Assembly (NCBI RefSeq): GCF_030272615.1
Contig: NC_081413.1
Coordinates: forward strand, 609,659,209 to 609,719,208
Direction: 5' to 3'
DNA length: 60,000 bases
Source: Cryptomeria japonica
Lineage: Eukaryota > Streptophyta > Pinopsida > Cupressales > Cupressaceae
Under the pieces are notes generated by a model, which saw only the letters and a program-made list of their open reading frames with translations, was not told the origin of the DNA and did not search any database. The position numbers were made by a program, and so were the translations under genes. Each line of letters starts with the position of its first letter. Position 1 is the stretch's first letter. Positions 23,721-33,942 of the stretch are shown piece by piece.

Positions 23721-24052
23721 GAGGTACGTCCCTTTATTTTCATATTTTTGGCGCCAAATAAACATTTCAAATTTTCCTTAAAATGCTAAGTTCGATAAAA
23801 TTGAAAATCCATTTAAACTAGCATTTAATGTGGCGTTAAACATTTATTAATTATTTTGCCTTTATTAAAATCGAAATTTGCAAATTAAAAAACGCAAGGC
23901 ATTAATAATTACTTATTTAATTAATAAAAAAATCGATTTCAAGCGCTCATATATGGAAGTCGGCCTTGTTATGTCATTGCAAATCATTTAAAAATCGTTT
24001 GAAATTGTTATATTTTATCAAGTCGGCCTAAGGGATAAATCGATGAGAGCGC

Positions 24053-24062
24053 TATATATATA
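24053..24062 (+). promoter_or_regulatory. TATA box of the element C gene
   Basis: TATATATATA inside GCGCTATATATATAGGGGGG lies about 670 bp before the gene ATG. A leader with GGTGGCGCGAG repeats follows. A candidate donor (ATCGAG|GTATGG, near 24519) and a candidate acceptor (TTGTGTAG|, 24727) just before the ATG suggest a 5' UTR intron. Inferred only. Confidence 0.5.
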
Positions 24063-24729
24063 GGGGGGTGAAAACTATTATTTTCACATCATTGTTTTAC
24101 CTCTCTACATGCGAAGTAAGGAGGACGAAGGAAAGTGTTAAGTGTGTTCAAAGATAGTGCGAACATTCATCCAAAGGTGGCGCGAGTTTCATTCATCCAA
24201 AGGTGGCGCGAGTATCATCTTGTGTGGAGTGCGAAGTGTGTTTGAAGAGGTGCGAATTCCATCCAAGGTGGCGTAAGCAATCAAAAGGTGGTGCGAATTT
24301 GAAGACCACGCTTAAGGCGAATTTGCTAAGGACTTGGAGATTTATTTGTGCGAACTTGAAGATCCATTTGAGACCACGTTCAAGGCGATAATTGGAGATC
24401 ACGTTCTATCCAGAGGTGGCGAAGTCAATTTTGAGGAGATCATATTGAAGATTATCTTCATACCTCAAATTTTGCCTAGGCAAATTTTGTTTTTGCATTC
24501 TAGAATTAGCTCTCTATCGAGGTATGGCGATTTAATTATTATTGTTTTATTTATTCATCGTCATATTTCAAATTTTGAAATTTTGATCCTTGAATTTCTC
24601 TTAGCTCAATCGTTGTATTTTAGGAAATGATAACTCTAGAGACTTATCATGAGGTTTCCTAAAATTTATCTCTCTTATTTACGTTGTTTATTGCAAAATC
24701 TATTTCTTATAGTGAAATGTTGTGTAGGT

Positions 24730-27700
24730 ATGGCGACCCCAAAGGCGGGAGCATCCACCAGTCGCTCGGCTCTCATGAAAGAAGATCAGAAGACCGAAGA
24801 AGTGGAGACCAAGATCGCGTCCAAGTGGAGCAACATTGGAGATACCAACTTGGGGAACTTTAGCACAAGGAAGTTCCGAGAGGTCCCTTACATCGGCAAG
24901 CCATCACCTGTCGCCCGGAGAATAATAGAGAGTGGCATCATTAAGGCGGCCGGTTTTCCTCCAGCCATTCAATGCCACGAGTTGATGATCGAGTGTGCCC
25001 GTCATTACAATCCACAATCCAGGACAATTGTGTCCAATGAGGGAAACACTTTGGCGTACCTTTCAGAGGAAGCCATAAGTGAAGCCTTCCATCTTCCAGA
25101 GCACAGGGACATGATATACAAGAGCATTGAAGGAGCCAGATCAGTGTACGATGATGATCCAGATGCTTGCCTAAGCATAATCAACAAGAACTGGCTACTT
25201 AAGAGTCGTCCCCGTCTGAGCAAAGTACCGAACACACCACACAGGATTGATTTCCAAGAGGAGTACAGAGATTTGATCACCATGCTCAACAGAGTTACAG
25301 GAGCACCTCATGCCTTCTATTTTGAGAAATGGATGTTTTACTTCATCCAGGTGATTGTTCAAGGAAAGGGTACAATACATTGGGCTAGGATAATTAGCCA
25401 TTGCTTAGACGTACAGTTGAGAAGACTCAGGGCTACTAAGTCCTTCCACATGAGTTCATACGTCATCTATGCCTTAATCAGGAGCGTTGAGTACGCAGGA
25501 CTACCTCACAGAGGAGTGATTGGAAGAGGACCCGGCGAGGTCAGAGTTTGTGAATCCTATACCTACTTGCATCATCCACCAAGGAAGAACTACAAGTTGA
25601 TCAATGATACTTTCACAATGAACATCACAAGGACGCTGCAAGGAGGGATTCACAACAGATTATCTCAGGATGCCCAGGAATTCATCAAGAGGTACGGTGC
25701 TTGGTTCATTCAGTTTCCCAAGTTCACTTACATTAGAGTGTATGGATGTCCTTTACCTCCATACATGTTGCCGAGGTACCCGACAGACAGAATTGTGTTA
25801 CTTGAAGTAACAAGGCAGTTGGCAGCATATGTGAAGGCATTCAGACACAGACATCAGAATGGAGTTCAGGTACCTATTATTTTGGGTAATTCAGTTGAGG
25901 TATGTCCTAATGTCTTAGCCATGGATGACGCAGAGAAGGAGTTAGCCTTGTATCCTTTTTCATCTTTTGCTTGGAGGAATAGTTTTGATCCACATGGACA
26001 TTTAGAGGAGACGGTCGGTAGAAGATTTAGACATGAGTACCAGATTGAAGATTTTATGATGAATCTCCTAGATGATCTCGAAGTAAAACGAAAGATACAT
26101 TCTATATTGCCTTTGGATTTCATCAGGAAATGTAAGATTTACAGAGTAGCCGACCAAGCTCAGGACAACGGCAGGCACATCCAATCTTCATATGATAGAG
26201 AAAGCAAAACAATAAGTTTGAATTGGAATGAGCCCGAGGCCGTGGATTTAGATGATTTGATGGCACCAGTCTTGTCTTGTACTCGCAGATGGGTAGACGT
26301 TCAGCATCAGAAGTTGAGAGAACAAGGCATAGCCATGTCTTTTACTTTGGAAGAAAAGCCAGCCGAAGGTGGAGCCAGTGTTAGTGAAGGCAATCCTAAT
26401 CCTAGGAATTCAGGTGAAGGTAACCTTCGATGTGCTAGTGAGGGCAATCTCCATTCGAGAGGTTCAAAGAGAAAGGAAAGATCAGAAAATAAAGAGCCTT
26501 CCAAGAAAAAGCAAGGTGCTAACAAAGATCAAACACCAGGTACTTCTTCCAGGCCAGAGGATAGAACAGTTCGAGTGGAAGAATCCATGGAATCGATGGT
26601 ACAGAATGACAGACAGGAAGAAGAACAGGCACAGCATGTTTCATCCGATGGATCTCTCCAAGACTATGATTTAGATAATGATAATGAAGTAACATCTCCT
26701 CCCAGACAAGAAGAAATAGTACATAAAGAGATTCAAGTTCCAGAGACAAGATCAAATATCCCAGATTGGTTGAAGGAAAGATTGACTAAGGTGATCGTAA
26801 TTGAGGACGAGGACAGTGCAATTGATTTAGAGAGCCTTGTTGGACGCTCACATATGACAACAGAGAAAAAGAAGGCTACAAAGATGTCCAAGATGATTCG
26901 AGATGAGACTGGATCAAGAAAACTGCAGATAGCTACACCGGCAGCAGACAAATATGAGGGTGAGATCCTAGCAGAGGACTATCATATACAGACTATTGAG
27001 TTAGGACCATCCACAGCAGAGCAGACTTTAGATGATGCCACCGACACATTTGAGGCATTGAAGGACAAGTTTAGAGAAGAAGTAGAAAAGAATAGAAAGC
27101 TTGAGAAAGAGGTCGGTGCATGGAGGACATATTTCAGTCACATCAATGAACCTTTGGGACGTCAGGATCCAGTTAGATCACCATTGCAGGCATTGCCCCT
27201 TCAATCAATCAATGAAGCAGAAAGATTCAGGAATATGGTCCAGCGTACATGTAGTTGGATGGATAGATCTCACACGGTGGCCATTGAGTTTGTTACAAGG
27301 ATGTCGAAGATCACCCATCAGGCTATCCAAGTTCTTGAGATTATTCACAGATTGATGGCAACAGTAGCTGCATTTGCCCATACCAAGGACGTTGTCATCC
27401 CTGTCTTGAAAGTTATAAGACATACATCCAGAAGAATTTTAGCACAAGAGAGGATCTTAGAAGGTGATTCTCACAGTTTGTTTCAGTGGTCAACCTTACT
27501 CCATATAAAGAGTGTTCTCTTTGAGGACATCAGTGTTAGATGTGGCCAAGTTGAGGAGGTGATCAATCCGATCCAGGACAGAGTATTTGAGGTACTTCGT
27601 ACCATTCTTGGCAGAAGGATCGAGGTCGAGACAGATGTGGATTTACAAGAATTTGAAGATAGAATCAAGATCATCTTTCGCAAGGACGCAGATGTTACAG

Positions 27701-27951
27701 ATGAGCAGTATGACCAGATGTATGCTACCATGCTCCTGATTGATAGAACAAAGGAACTTGAACCTACTTGGGACACAGCTCTTCTAGATGCATTTGATCA
27801 GGTTATCCACTTAGAAGAGAGTATCAAGAATCTTCCCGAGATTCCAAGCACAGAAATCGAAGGAATCGTGACAAAATTCATTGCATATGCTAAGAAAGAG
27901 AATTGGAAAGGGAATAAGATTCTAGATGAAAGGTTGTTACAGATGACATGA
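24730..27951 (+). CDS. ~1,073-aa orphan protein of element C, intact
   Basis: The single uninterrupted frame runs 24649-27951. The ATG at 24730 (MATPKAGASTSRSAL) is chosen because it matches the start of copy B and follows a splice-acceptor-like TTGTGTAG. Residues 1-500 form a conserved region with DTNLGNF, GIIKAAGFPPAIQC, INKNWLLKSRPRLSKVPN, NDTFTMNITRTLQGG, FPKFTYIRVYG, LPRYPTDRIVLLEVTRQL and YRVADQ. A charged region with KRKERSE and SKKKQ clusters (a possible NLS) covers about 560-650. NIPDWLKERL follows, then a coiled coil at about 770-810 (FEALKDKFREEVEKNRKLEK) and a helical C-terminus ending near TKFIAYAKKE. There is no RT, integrase, helicase, DDE transposase signature or CCHC knuckle. 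Copies A and B keep the same layout, which suggests past selection on the protein. Function unknown; a Gag-like or DNA-binding accessory role is speculation. Confidence 0.85.
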   Translation: MATPKAGASTSRSALMKEDQKTEEVETKIASKWSNIGDTNLGNFSTRKFREVPYIGKPSPVARRIIESGIIKAAGFPPAIQCHELMIECARHYNPQSRTIVSNEGNTLAYLSEEAISEAFHLPEHRDMIYKSIEGARSVYDDDPDACLSIINKNWLLKSRPRLSKVPNTPHRIDFQEEYRDLITMLNRVTGAPHAFYFEKWMFYFIQVIVQGKGTIHWARIISHCLDVQLRRLRATKSFHMSSYVIYALIRSVEYAGLPHRGVIGRGPGEVRVCESYTYLHHPPRKNYKLINDTFTMNITRTLQGGIHNRLSQDAQEFIKRYGAWFIQFPKFTYIRVYGCPLPPYMLPRYPTDRIVLLEVTRQLAAYVKAFRHRHQNGVQVPIILGNSVEVCPNVLAMDDAEKELALYPFSSFAWRNSFDPHGHLEETVGRRFRHEYQIEDFMMNLLDDLEVKRKIHSILPLDFIRKCKIYRVADQAQDNGRHIQSSYDRESKTISLNWNEPEAVDLDDLMAPVLSCTRRWVDVQHQKLREQGIAMSFTLEEKPAEGGASVSEGNPNPRNSGEGNLRCASEGNLHSRGSKRKERSENKEPSKKKQGANKDQTPGTSSRPEDRTVRVEESMESMVQNDRQEEEQAQHVSSDGSLQDYDLDNDNEVTSPPRQEEIVHKEIQVPETRSNIPDWLKERLTKVIVIEDEDSAIDLESLVGRSHMTTEKKKATKMSKMIRDETGSRKLQIATPAADKYEGEILAEDYHIQTIELGPSTAEQTLDDATDTFEALKDKFREEVEKNRKLEKEVGAWRTYFSHINEPLGRQDPVRSPLQALPLQSINEAERFRNMVQRTCSWMDRSHTVAIEFVTRMSKITHQAIQVLEIIHRLMATVAAFAHTKDVVIPVLKVIRHTSRRILAQERILEGDSHSLFQWSTLLHIKSVLFEDISVRCGQVEEVINPIQDRVFEVLRTILGRRIEVETDVDLQEFEDRIKIIFRKDADVTDEQYDQMYATMLLIDRTKELEPTWDTALLDAFDQVIHLEESIKNLPEIPSTEIEGIVTKFIAYAKKENWKGNKILDERLLQMT

Positions 27952-28053
27952 CATCTTATTTCTCATTGGTTGATACCTCCTAGATTTTTGTGCCAAATTT
28001 AATATTTGGCTATGTATTTAATATTGTTCAGTAAAAAGGAGGTCATTTGTAAC

Positions 28054-28143
28054 AAACCCTAATTACGGTTTAGGTGTCATGATCTTGTCCATTGATTTAC
28101 TTTCAATCTGGACCTTTCATTGTAACTGGGGATGCTATTTATA
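28054..28143 (+). promoter_or_regulatory. Telo-box palindrome and TATA box, 3' part of element C
   Basis: AAACCCTAATTACGGTTT (28054-28071, one mismatch) is followed 64 bp later by TATTTATA (28136-28143). The TATA box lies 185 bp after the stop codon and 840 bp before the element end. A AATAAA at 28277-28282, 140 bp downstream, would fit an R region. This is the order expected of U3-R-U5. Confidence 0.6.
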
Positions 28144-28984
28144 CCCCCATTTTTCATTTCATTGGTAATAGAGTTCATAGTGAATAAGTGTGAGAGAAGC
28201 AATTTTTATTTTGTAGCAAGATTGAGTCTTGAAGAGAGAAATTCAAGCAATTGTTGTATATGATGACTTGGAAATCAATAAAATATTGAAGTTATGGTGT
28301 TTTGTTGCAAATCTCTTAAGTTATCTTCATGGTTGCTGGATGTACTTGAATCACGCTCAATCAAAGTAGTTTGTTAATTTGAAAGGCTAAGTGTGAGATT
28401 TGATATTTGGTAGGATTCGCTATCCAAACCACTAGCTTCTTGCTGATTGTAGGAACGCCTTGCGTGGTCGACTGGAAAACATTTTGAGTCCTTAACCTTC
28501 AAGCATTTTCGCATCTAGGATATGTACCTTCGTAGTAGTGTCCTTGGTCTTTGATGCATTGAACCATTATATTACCTTAGAAGATCGCACTAATTTCAAT
28601 TGAGTTGTTACCTTATGGCAAAATTGAAGTTGGTTGAGTCTTGCCAAATCTCATTCATGCTAAGTCGTTCATAGGGTTAGGCTAGATTAGACTTTCTTAA
28701 AACCTGTCCTTTTTCCATTTTTTTTGAAAGTTCCTTTTAGATTAGTAAAATCTTCGAGCTTTTGGAATCCGTAAGACGCCTTGAAGGAAACAGCAAATCA
28801 CATCATACCACTAAAAAAGCTTGTCCACACGTGGAGAACCCACTAAAAGAACCTTGGAGTCCATCTAACTGATCCTTTTCGCAGATCTTCAGCAGTTAGA
28901 GACTATTTTCTCAAGAGAGGATAAGATGCCTGTCGGTATTTTATTCTGTGTATGATTGTGTACAAAATACACGTCAACAGGTAG

Positions 28985-29378
28985 GTATCATCAAATCAAT
29001 AGAGGATATGGAATGGATCAGCCCCATGGCCATATAAAACAAGAAAACCGGAGATATAAGATTTGTCTATATTTCAAAGAACTCAATAAAGCATTCATTT
29101 ATGACCCCTTCCCAACTCCTTTTACAGAAGAAATCTTGGAATCTATAGCAAGACAGGAAATGTATTCAATGGTTTCTTCGAATATCATTAAGTCAAGATC
29201 CGCAAGGAAGATCAGCCAAACACAACCTTTGCTACGGAATGGTGATCATTCATGTACACCATCATGCCATTTGGTCTAAAAAATGCACCAACAATATTCA
29301 AATGCATCATGGTCAATGTGTTCAAAGACTTTGTTCATGACTTCTTGGAAGTTTATCTAGATGACTGGATAGTGTATG
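28985..29378 (+). pseudogene. Ty3/gypsy reverse transcriptase, continued after element C
   Basis: After the GGTAG duplication the frame reads GIIKSIEDMEWISPM, NKKTGDIRI, ELNKAFIYDPFPTPFTEEIL, then in other frames YGMV/TEW, MPFGLKNAPTIFKCIMVNVF and finally VYLDDWIVY, the catalytic YxDD block. Stops and frame changes are present. It breaks off at 29378, where element F begins. Gypsy pol is not seen again after F, so the right flank of F has changed or been deleted. Confidence 0.85.
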
Positions 29379-30122
29379 TGTAATGTCCCCCTTTCTTTGA
29401 GTGATAATTAATTAATTAAATGTTAAATAGTCCTAAGTGCTATGGGATTATTTAAATTTAATTAATTAGCAGCTGGACATTGTTTATTTTATAAAGTGAC
29501 TTTATAATAATGTCAATGACAAATTATAAAGTAAAGTCACTTTTGAGGGGAAAAGTAAATTAAAAGAGAAATAAAATAAAGTATTACTTTCGAAAAGGAA
29601 AAGTATTATGAAAGGAGAAAAAAGTGCAATGAGGATTCATTCTTGACTTGTTATTTTGAAAGAAACTTTTCCTTGAGAGCTTAGCTTGCAGGTTCAGTAA
29701 ACCCTAGGACGGAAACCCTAGAGGTTTTGGCTGTTTGGACGAATCAGGATTCACAGTTGCACATCATTAACCAGTTTTCATGGAGATTCGATGATCTATC
29801 TTGCAGATTTTCAGAGGGTTTGTTATTTTATGTATGGAGCCATTTCCAGTACGTGTTACTTGATGGCATAAGGCATCTTTTGATTTGTAACAGCAGCATG
29901 TGTTTGTAAACAGTAATACTTTTCTATATCAAAGAATACCATTGGCTTATTTAGATTCTCTGTATTACATTGATTGATTTCCTTGAAAATCTGTATTGTT
30001 GATCTTGCATGTTCAATTTATATGTTTGCATGTCACAATATTATATTATGATGAAACAAAATATGAGCAAAAAAGAAAACCCATATCAGATTTGAAGCAA
30101 TGTCGGAGTCTGGGATATTTCA
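29379..30122 (+). repeat. 5' LTR of element F
   Basis: 744 bp, TGTAATGTCCCC to GGATATTTCA. It differs from the 3' LTR by scattered substitutions and lacks a segment of ~40 bp (after GTTTGGACGAA, AACCTAGATCAGCCC... in the 3' copy). The degree of difference shows the insertion is not recent. Confidence 0.85.
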
Positions 30123-30439
30123 GTACTATCAAAGCTGGTGATCTTGCCAGCCTGTTAGGGTTTTAGCAGCACATGTCAGATTTTGCAGTTGCATGTGTGT
30201 TGGATGTTATTGCATGGCAATTTGGGGAATAGCCAGATGATTGCATGTCAGTTTAGGAGCAGTTTATGAAGAGGTTTACCATTGCATGTTATTTCCAAGC
30301 AGTCTTAGTTAGTGGATTTGCATTGCATGTCAATTTGGTGGATACCCAGATGGTTGCATGTTACTTTTGATTAGTTTGGAGGATACCCAAATGGTTGCGT
30401 GTTGTTGCATATCAAAATTTATGGTTGCATGCTGCTTCT

Positions 30440-30560
30440 AATCAGTTGCATGTCAGAATTTATAGTTGCGTGTTGCTTCTAATCAGTTGCATGTCAGAAT
30501 TTATAGTTGTGTGTTGCTTCTAATCAGTTGCATGTCAGTTTGAAATCAGTTGTTTCAGCC
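30440..30560 (+). repeat. 41-bp tandem repeat in element F leader
   Basis: Units AATCAGTTGCATGTCAGAAT... start at 30440, 30481 and 30522. More degenerate copies (TTGCATGTCA, GGATACCCA) extend back to about 30170. Confidence 0.8.
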
Positions 30561-30927
30561 ACATGCAACAAGTTTATAAAGGTCACAACAATGGGTAGAA
30601 TTATAGACGGAAGATTGCCACCTACTTTCCTTCCAAAATCAGCATCACATACAGCGGGTGTAAAAAAGGTTACAACAATGGATAAAAGCATTACAAGTTC
30701 ATCAAGGAAGGATAGAAGGGATAGTATATGTCCACAAAGAAATGATCAACATATGGACAAGCTTATGAATGGTATGAATGACTTCTTTCAAGCATTTCAA
30801 AAATATCAATCATATATATTATTATTGTTAAAGAAATTGCTTTAGGGAGAAGCTAAGAAGATGGATAAGAGGCATAACTACGATGAACACATTGAAGTCA
30901 CTAAAGATGAGCATATAGATCATTCCA

Positions 30928-32215
30928 ATGCTGAAAATTCATTTGAAGAAGAGGCACATGAGACTTGTGGCAGCTATGGTAATGTTGCTGAAAGGGAAGG
31001 AAGTTAATTCTGATTTGGTTATGCATAATAACATTGGTACATTAATTTTTCATGAACCGGTACTTGAACATGCATCTACAAATGTGGATGTTGTGACTAA
31101 TAAGGATGACAAAATAGTAGCCATGGGTACAAATTCAGATTTAAGCAATTTTGAAAGAGACATTGTTCATACATATGAAGGTTTTGTGGATCAAAGACTT
31201 CTAGAACAGCATGATTTGAATGATCAATCTATGGTTGAGGAAGAATATGTGGAAGAGTGTGTGGAAAAGAACATTATTTCAGATTGGAAAGACCTAACCC
31301 ATCACGAAGAACTCAAGGAATCCACCTATGTTTCAGCATCACAGCATCACACCATCATGACTCTTGGGTGGGACATAACGCTTCAAAAGAGGACTTTTGT
31401 GAAGAAGAGGTCAAGGAGGTAGCTGATTTTGAGAGGCGTGACTTTGAATGCAAATCAGAAAAACAATTCTCTAAGGCAGCCACACCTATGGGGCAACTTT
31501 CACATGAAGATGCAAATTTCAGTCATAACATAGGCGCTACAACTTTTGGATCAATCAACAATGATCTGCATAAGAAGGAGCTCACAGATTTAAGCTACTT
31601 GCAAGGTATGACCGCCCTTAGTAATTTTGATATTCCTTGCTTTGTACACATGATTACATTGGAGGAATACTTGTCAAGATTAGATGAGGCATATAGTCTT
31701 AGAGAGCTGATTATAAAGACTAAGAGATTGCCTAACAAGAAGATCCTACAATTTGATAATGTTTGGTTTGTCATGGGTTGGAGGCAAAAAACATAACAGC
31801 TAAGGAGGTGCAGGTATGGATCAGTTTTATGATAGCTAAGACAGCTAGGAGAATATGTGACTTCTTCCTAAGGGGGTCAAATGGTAATGGATCCTTGTTT
31901 GTTGGTGATAGTGGAAGCATTCCCAAGATGATTCTAGGTCTGATTTTTCGTTCCAGCAGTGTTGTTGCCTTTTGCACCAGCAATATGGAGAGGATATACA
32001 TGTCTGATTTTGCACACATGATGGATACCTTTCAGATTTTCATGAGACCCATCAGTCCTAGAGTGATATACTTTGATGGAGATTTGATAAGGGACATTTA
32101 TCCCTTCATTTGCAGCCTATATGATGATGTTCATTCACCCCACTCTTGGTATAAGGGTGAATGGAACAGCCGGTTTCTTTTGGACAGCGGTTTGTCACAC
32201 ACTGTTTTTTCATGA
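30928..32215 (+). pseudogene. Unrecognised internal ORFs of element F
   Basis: Overlapping frames 30928-31422, 31257-31796 and 31763-32215 look like one decayed protein broken by frameshifts. They include the strings TALSNFDIPCFVHMITLEEY, ICDFFLRGSNGNGSLFVGDS and MMDTFQIFMRPISPRVIYFD. No retroviral domain is recognised; it may be a Gag-like or captured sequence. Position between PBS and PPT shows it is the element's own cargo. Confidence 0.4.
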
Positions 32216-32535
32216 TTCACATGCTTCCGTGGTGTCTAGAGAGAGTCTCTACAAAGATTTTTCAGTTTATATCAGAGTAAAGCAGCATAAACATGGTGGA
32301 GCAAAGCAGAACTTTGGTAAATGTGTTGATTACTTGAAGAGGATCATTGTTCTTTTGAGAGTTAGAGTCTTCAAGATTCTCTTCACATCTATGTTGCAGC
32401 ATTGTATACTTCATGTGAGACCATGCAAAGGTCCTAGATTAATTTGGGATCCAGGTATTGGCTGAAACATTTGAGCTTAATGCAGATTTGATACATGTGA
32501 TTGCTTGAGGACAAACAATCTTGCGGTGAGAGGAA

Positions 32536-33319
32536 TGTAATGTCACCTTTTCTTTGAGTGATAATTAATTAATTAAATGTTCAATAGTCTTACGTGCTAT
32601 GGGATTATTTAAATTTAATTAATTAGCAGTTCGACATACTTTATTTTATAAAGTGACTTTATAATAATGTCAATGACAAATTATAAAGTAAAGTCACTTT
32701 TGAGGGGAAATGTAAATTAAAAGACAAATAAAATAAAGTATTACTTTCGAAAAGGAAAAGTATTATAAAAGGAGAAAAAAGTGCAATGAGGATTCATTCT
32801 TGACTTGTTATTTTGAAAGAAACTTTTCCTTGAGAGCTTGAGAGCTTAGCTTGCAGGTTCAGTAAACCCTAGGACGGAAACCCTGGAGGTTTTGGCTGTT
32901 TGGACGAAAACCTAGATCAGCCCACTTGGTGAATTCATCTCAGGATTCACAGTTGCACATCATTAACCAGTTTTCATGGAGATTCGATGATCTATCTTGC
33001 AGATTTTCAGAGGGTTTGTTATTTTATGTATGGAGCCATTTCCAATACGTGTTACTTAATGGCATTAGGCATCTTTTGATTTGTAACAGCAGCATGTGTT
33101 TGTAAACAATAATACTTTTCTATATCAAAGAATACCATTGGCTTATTTAGATTCTCTGTATTACATTGATTGATTTCCTTGAAAATCTGTATTGTTGATC
33201 TTGCATGTTCAATTTATATGTTTGCATGTCACAATATTATATTATGATGAAACAAAATATGAGCAAAAAGGAAAAACCCATATCAGATTTGAAGCAATAT
33301 CAGAGTCTAGGATATTTCA
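32536..33319 (+). repeat. 3' LTR of element F
   Basis: 784-bp partner of the 29379-30122 LTR, TGTAATGTCACC to GGATATTTCA. It includes the ~40-bp segment missing from the 5' copy. Confidence 0.85.
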
Positions 33320-33942
33320 ATAAATGTCATCGGCAATAATGTTGAGGGTTCCTTAGGGTTTGAAACTCTATCTACCTTGTTAATGGCAGCTGAAATTGTC
33401 TTCTTTGTTTACACATCCGAGTGTACATGTGGAGCCATGTTCTCATTGTTAAATAATATGTTTGTGCCCGTAGAAATCCTTCTAGAAGATGCATCATCAC
33501 CCCACACATGAATGGTTGTCCAATTGTGTAGGGAGGTAGGTGACAGGAGCAACGAGAAATGGCAAGAGTGTCAAAGTTCAGGTGTTGGTAATACCCTGTG
33601 ACTCATACCACAAGTTAGTGATCGAGGTTTGGAAGCCACAAGTTAGGGATCGAGGTTTGGAAGGGAGATATTTTGATGAGAGGTAGTCCGACTCTCCGAC
33701 AAAGGCTTGTGAAAGAGCAAGATTTGGCAGAAAGGTATGAAGAGGTGGACAAGTTGATAGCCCGATAGGAGAAGGGAATGAAAACAAGGATGGTTGTGAG
33801 GTTGGTCTGAATGGGAAAGTCTAAAATCCTGACAGAAGGATAGAAGAAAGCAGACATGGCCAATTTTCTAAGTTAGTGTAAATTGTCAAGGAAAGTCATG
33901 GAAAGCTTACACTTGTTGTCCTCATTTTTGGATTCTCAAAAA
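33320..33942. other. no gene seen; 28-bp tandem duplication
   Basis: The only structure seen is a 28-bp direct duplication CCACAAGTTAG(T/G)GATCG... at 33608-33635 and 33636-33663. Short frames are not supported. Confidence 0.5.

Larger units (their letters stand above)
22635..28979 (+). mobile_element. Element C, intact member of the ORF-bearing family
   Basis: The unit starts TGTTGTGACC at 22635 and ends CACGTCAACA at 28979, so TGTTG/CAACA are inverted. It is flanked by a perfect 5-bp duplication GGTAG (22630-22634 and 28980-28984). It lies within a gypsy pol frame that reads through if C is removed. In order it contains the 5' hairpin, a hairpin array (23186-23720), a TATA box (24053), an intact gene (24730-27951), a telo-box palindrome (28054), a TATA box (28136), AATAAA (28277) and about 700 bp to the end. 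No direct-repeat LTR pair, primer-binding site, polypurine tract or pol is found inside. The ends and duplication are those of an LTR element or solo LTR; a 6.3-kb LTR with a gene would be extraordinary. Confidence 0.85.
29379..33319 (+). mobile_element. Element F, non-autonomous LTR retrotransposon
   Basis: Two highly similar direct repeats starting TGTAATGTCMCC and ending GGATATTTCA bound it: 29379-30122 and 32536-33319. A methionine-initiator-type primer site TACTATCAAAGC lies right after the 5' LTR. A CTTGAGGACAAACAATCTT...GAGAGGA purine stretch precedes the 3' LTR. The ~2.4-kb interior has no RT, integrase or protease. No target duplication is found (GTATG left, ATAAA right), which suggests rearrangement. 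It inserted in the gypsy RT at the YLDD block. Confidence 0.85.

Noticed and set aside
24649-24729. 27-residue N-terminal extension of the element C protein
   Set aside because: Copies A and B start at the equivalent of the ATG at 24730, and the extension overlaps a likely splice acceptor.
1198-28979. A and C as the two LTRs of one 28-kb retrotransposon
   Set aside because: Their proteins differ at about half the positions, their arrays are unrelated, and C has its own private duplication.
12247-28979. B and C as the long inverted repeats of a single 16.7-kb transposon
   Set aside because: They are facing copies of different subfamilies with different arrays, and each has its own flanking duplication.
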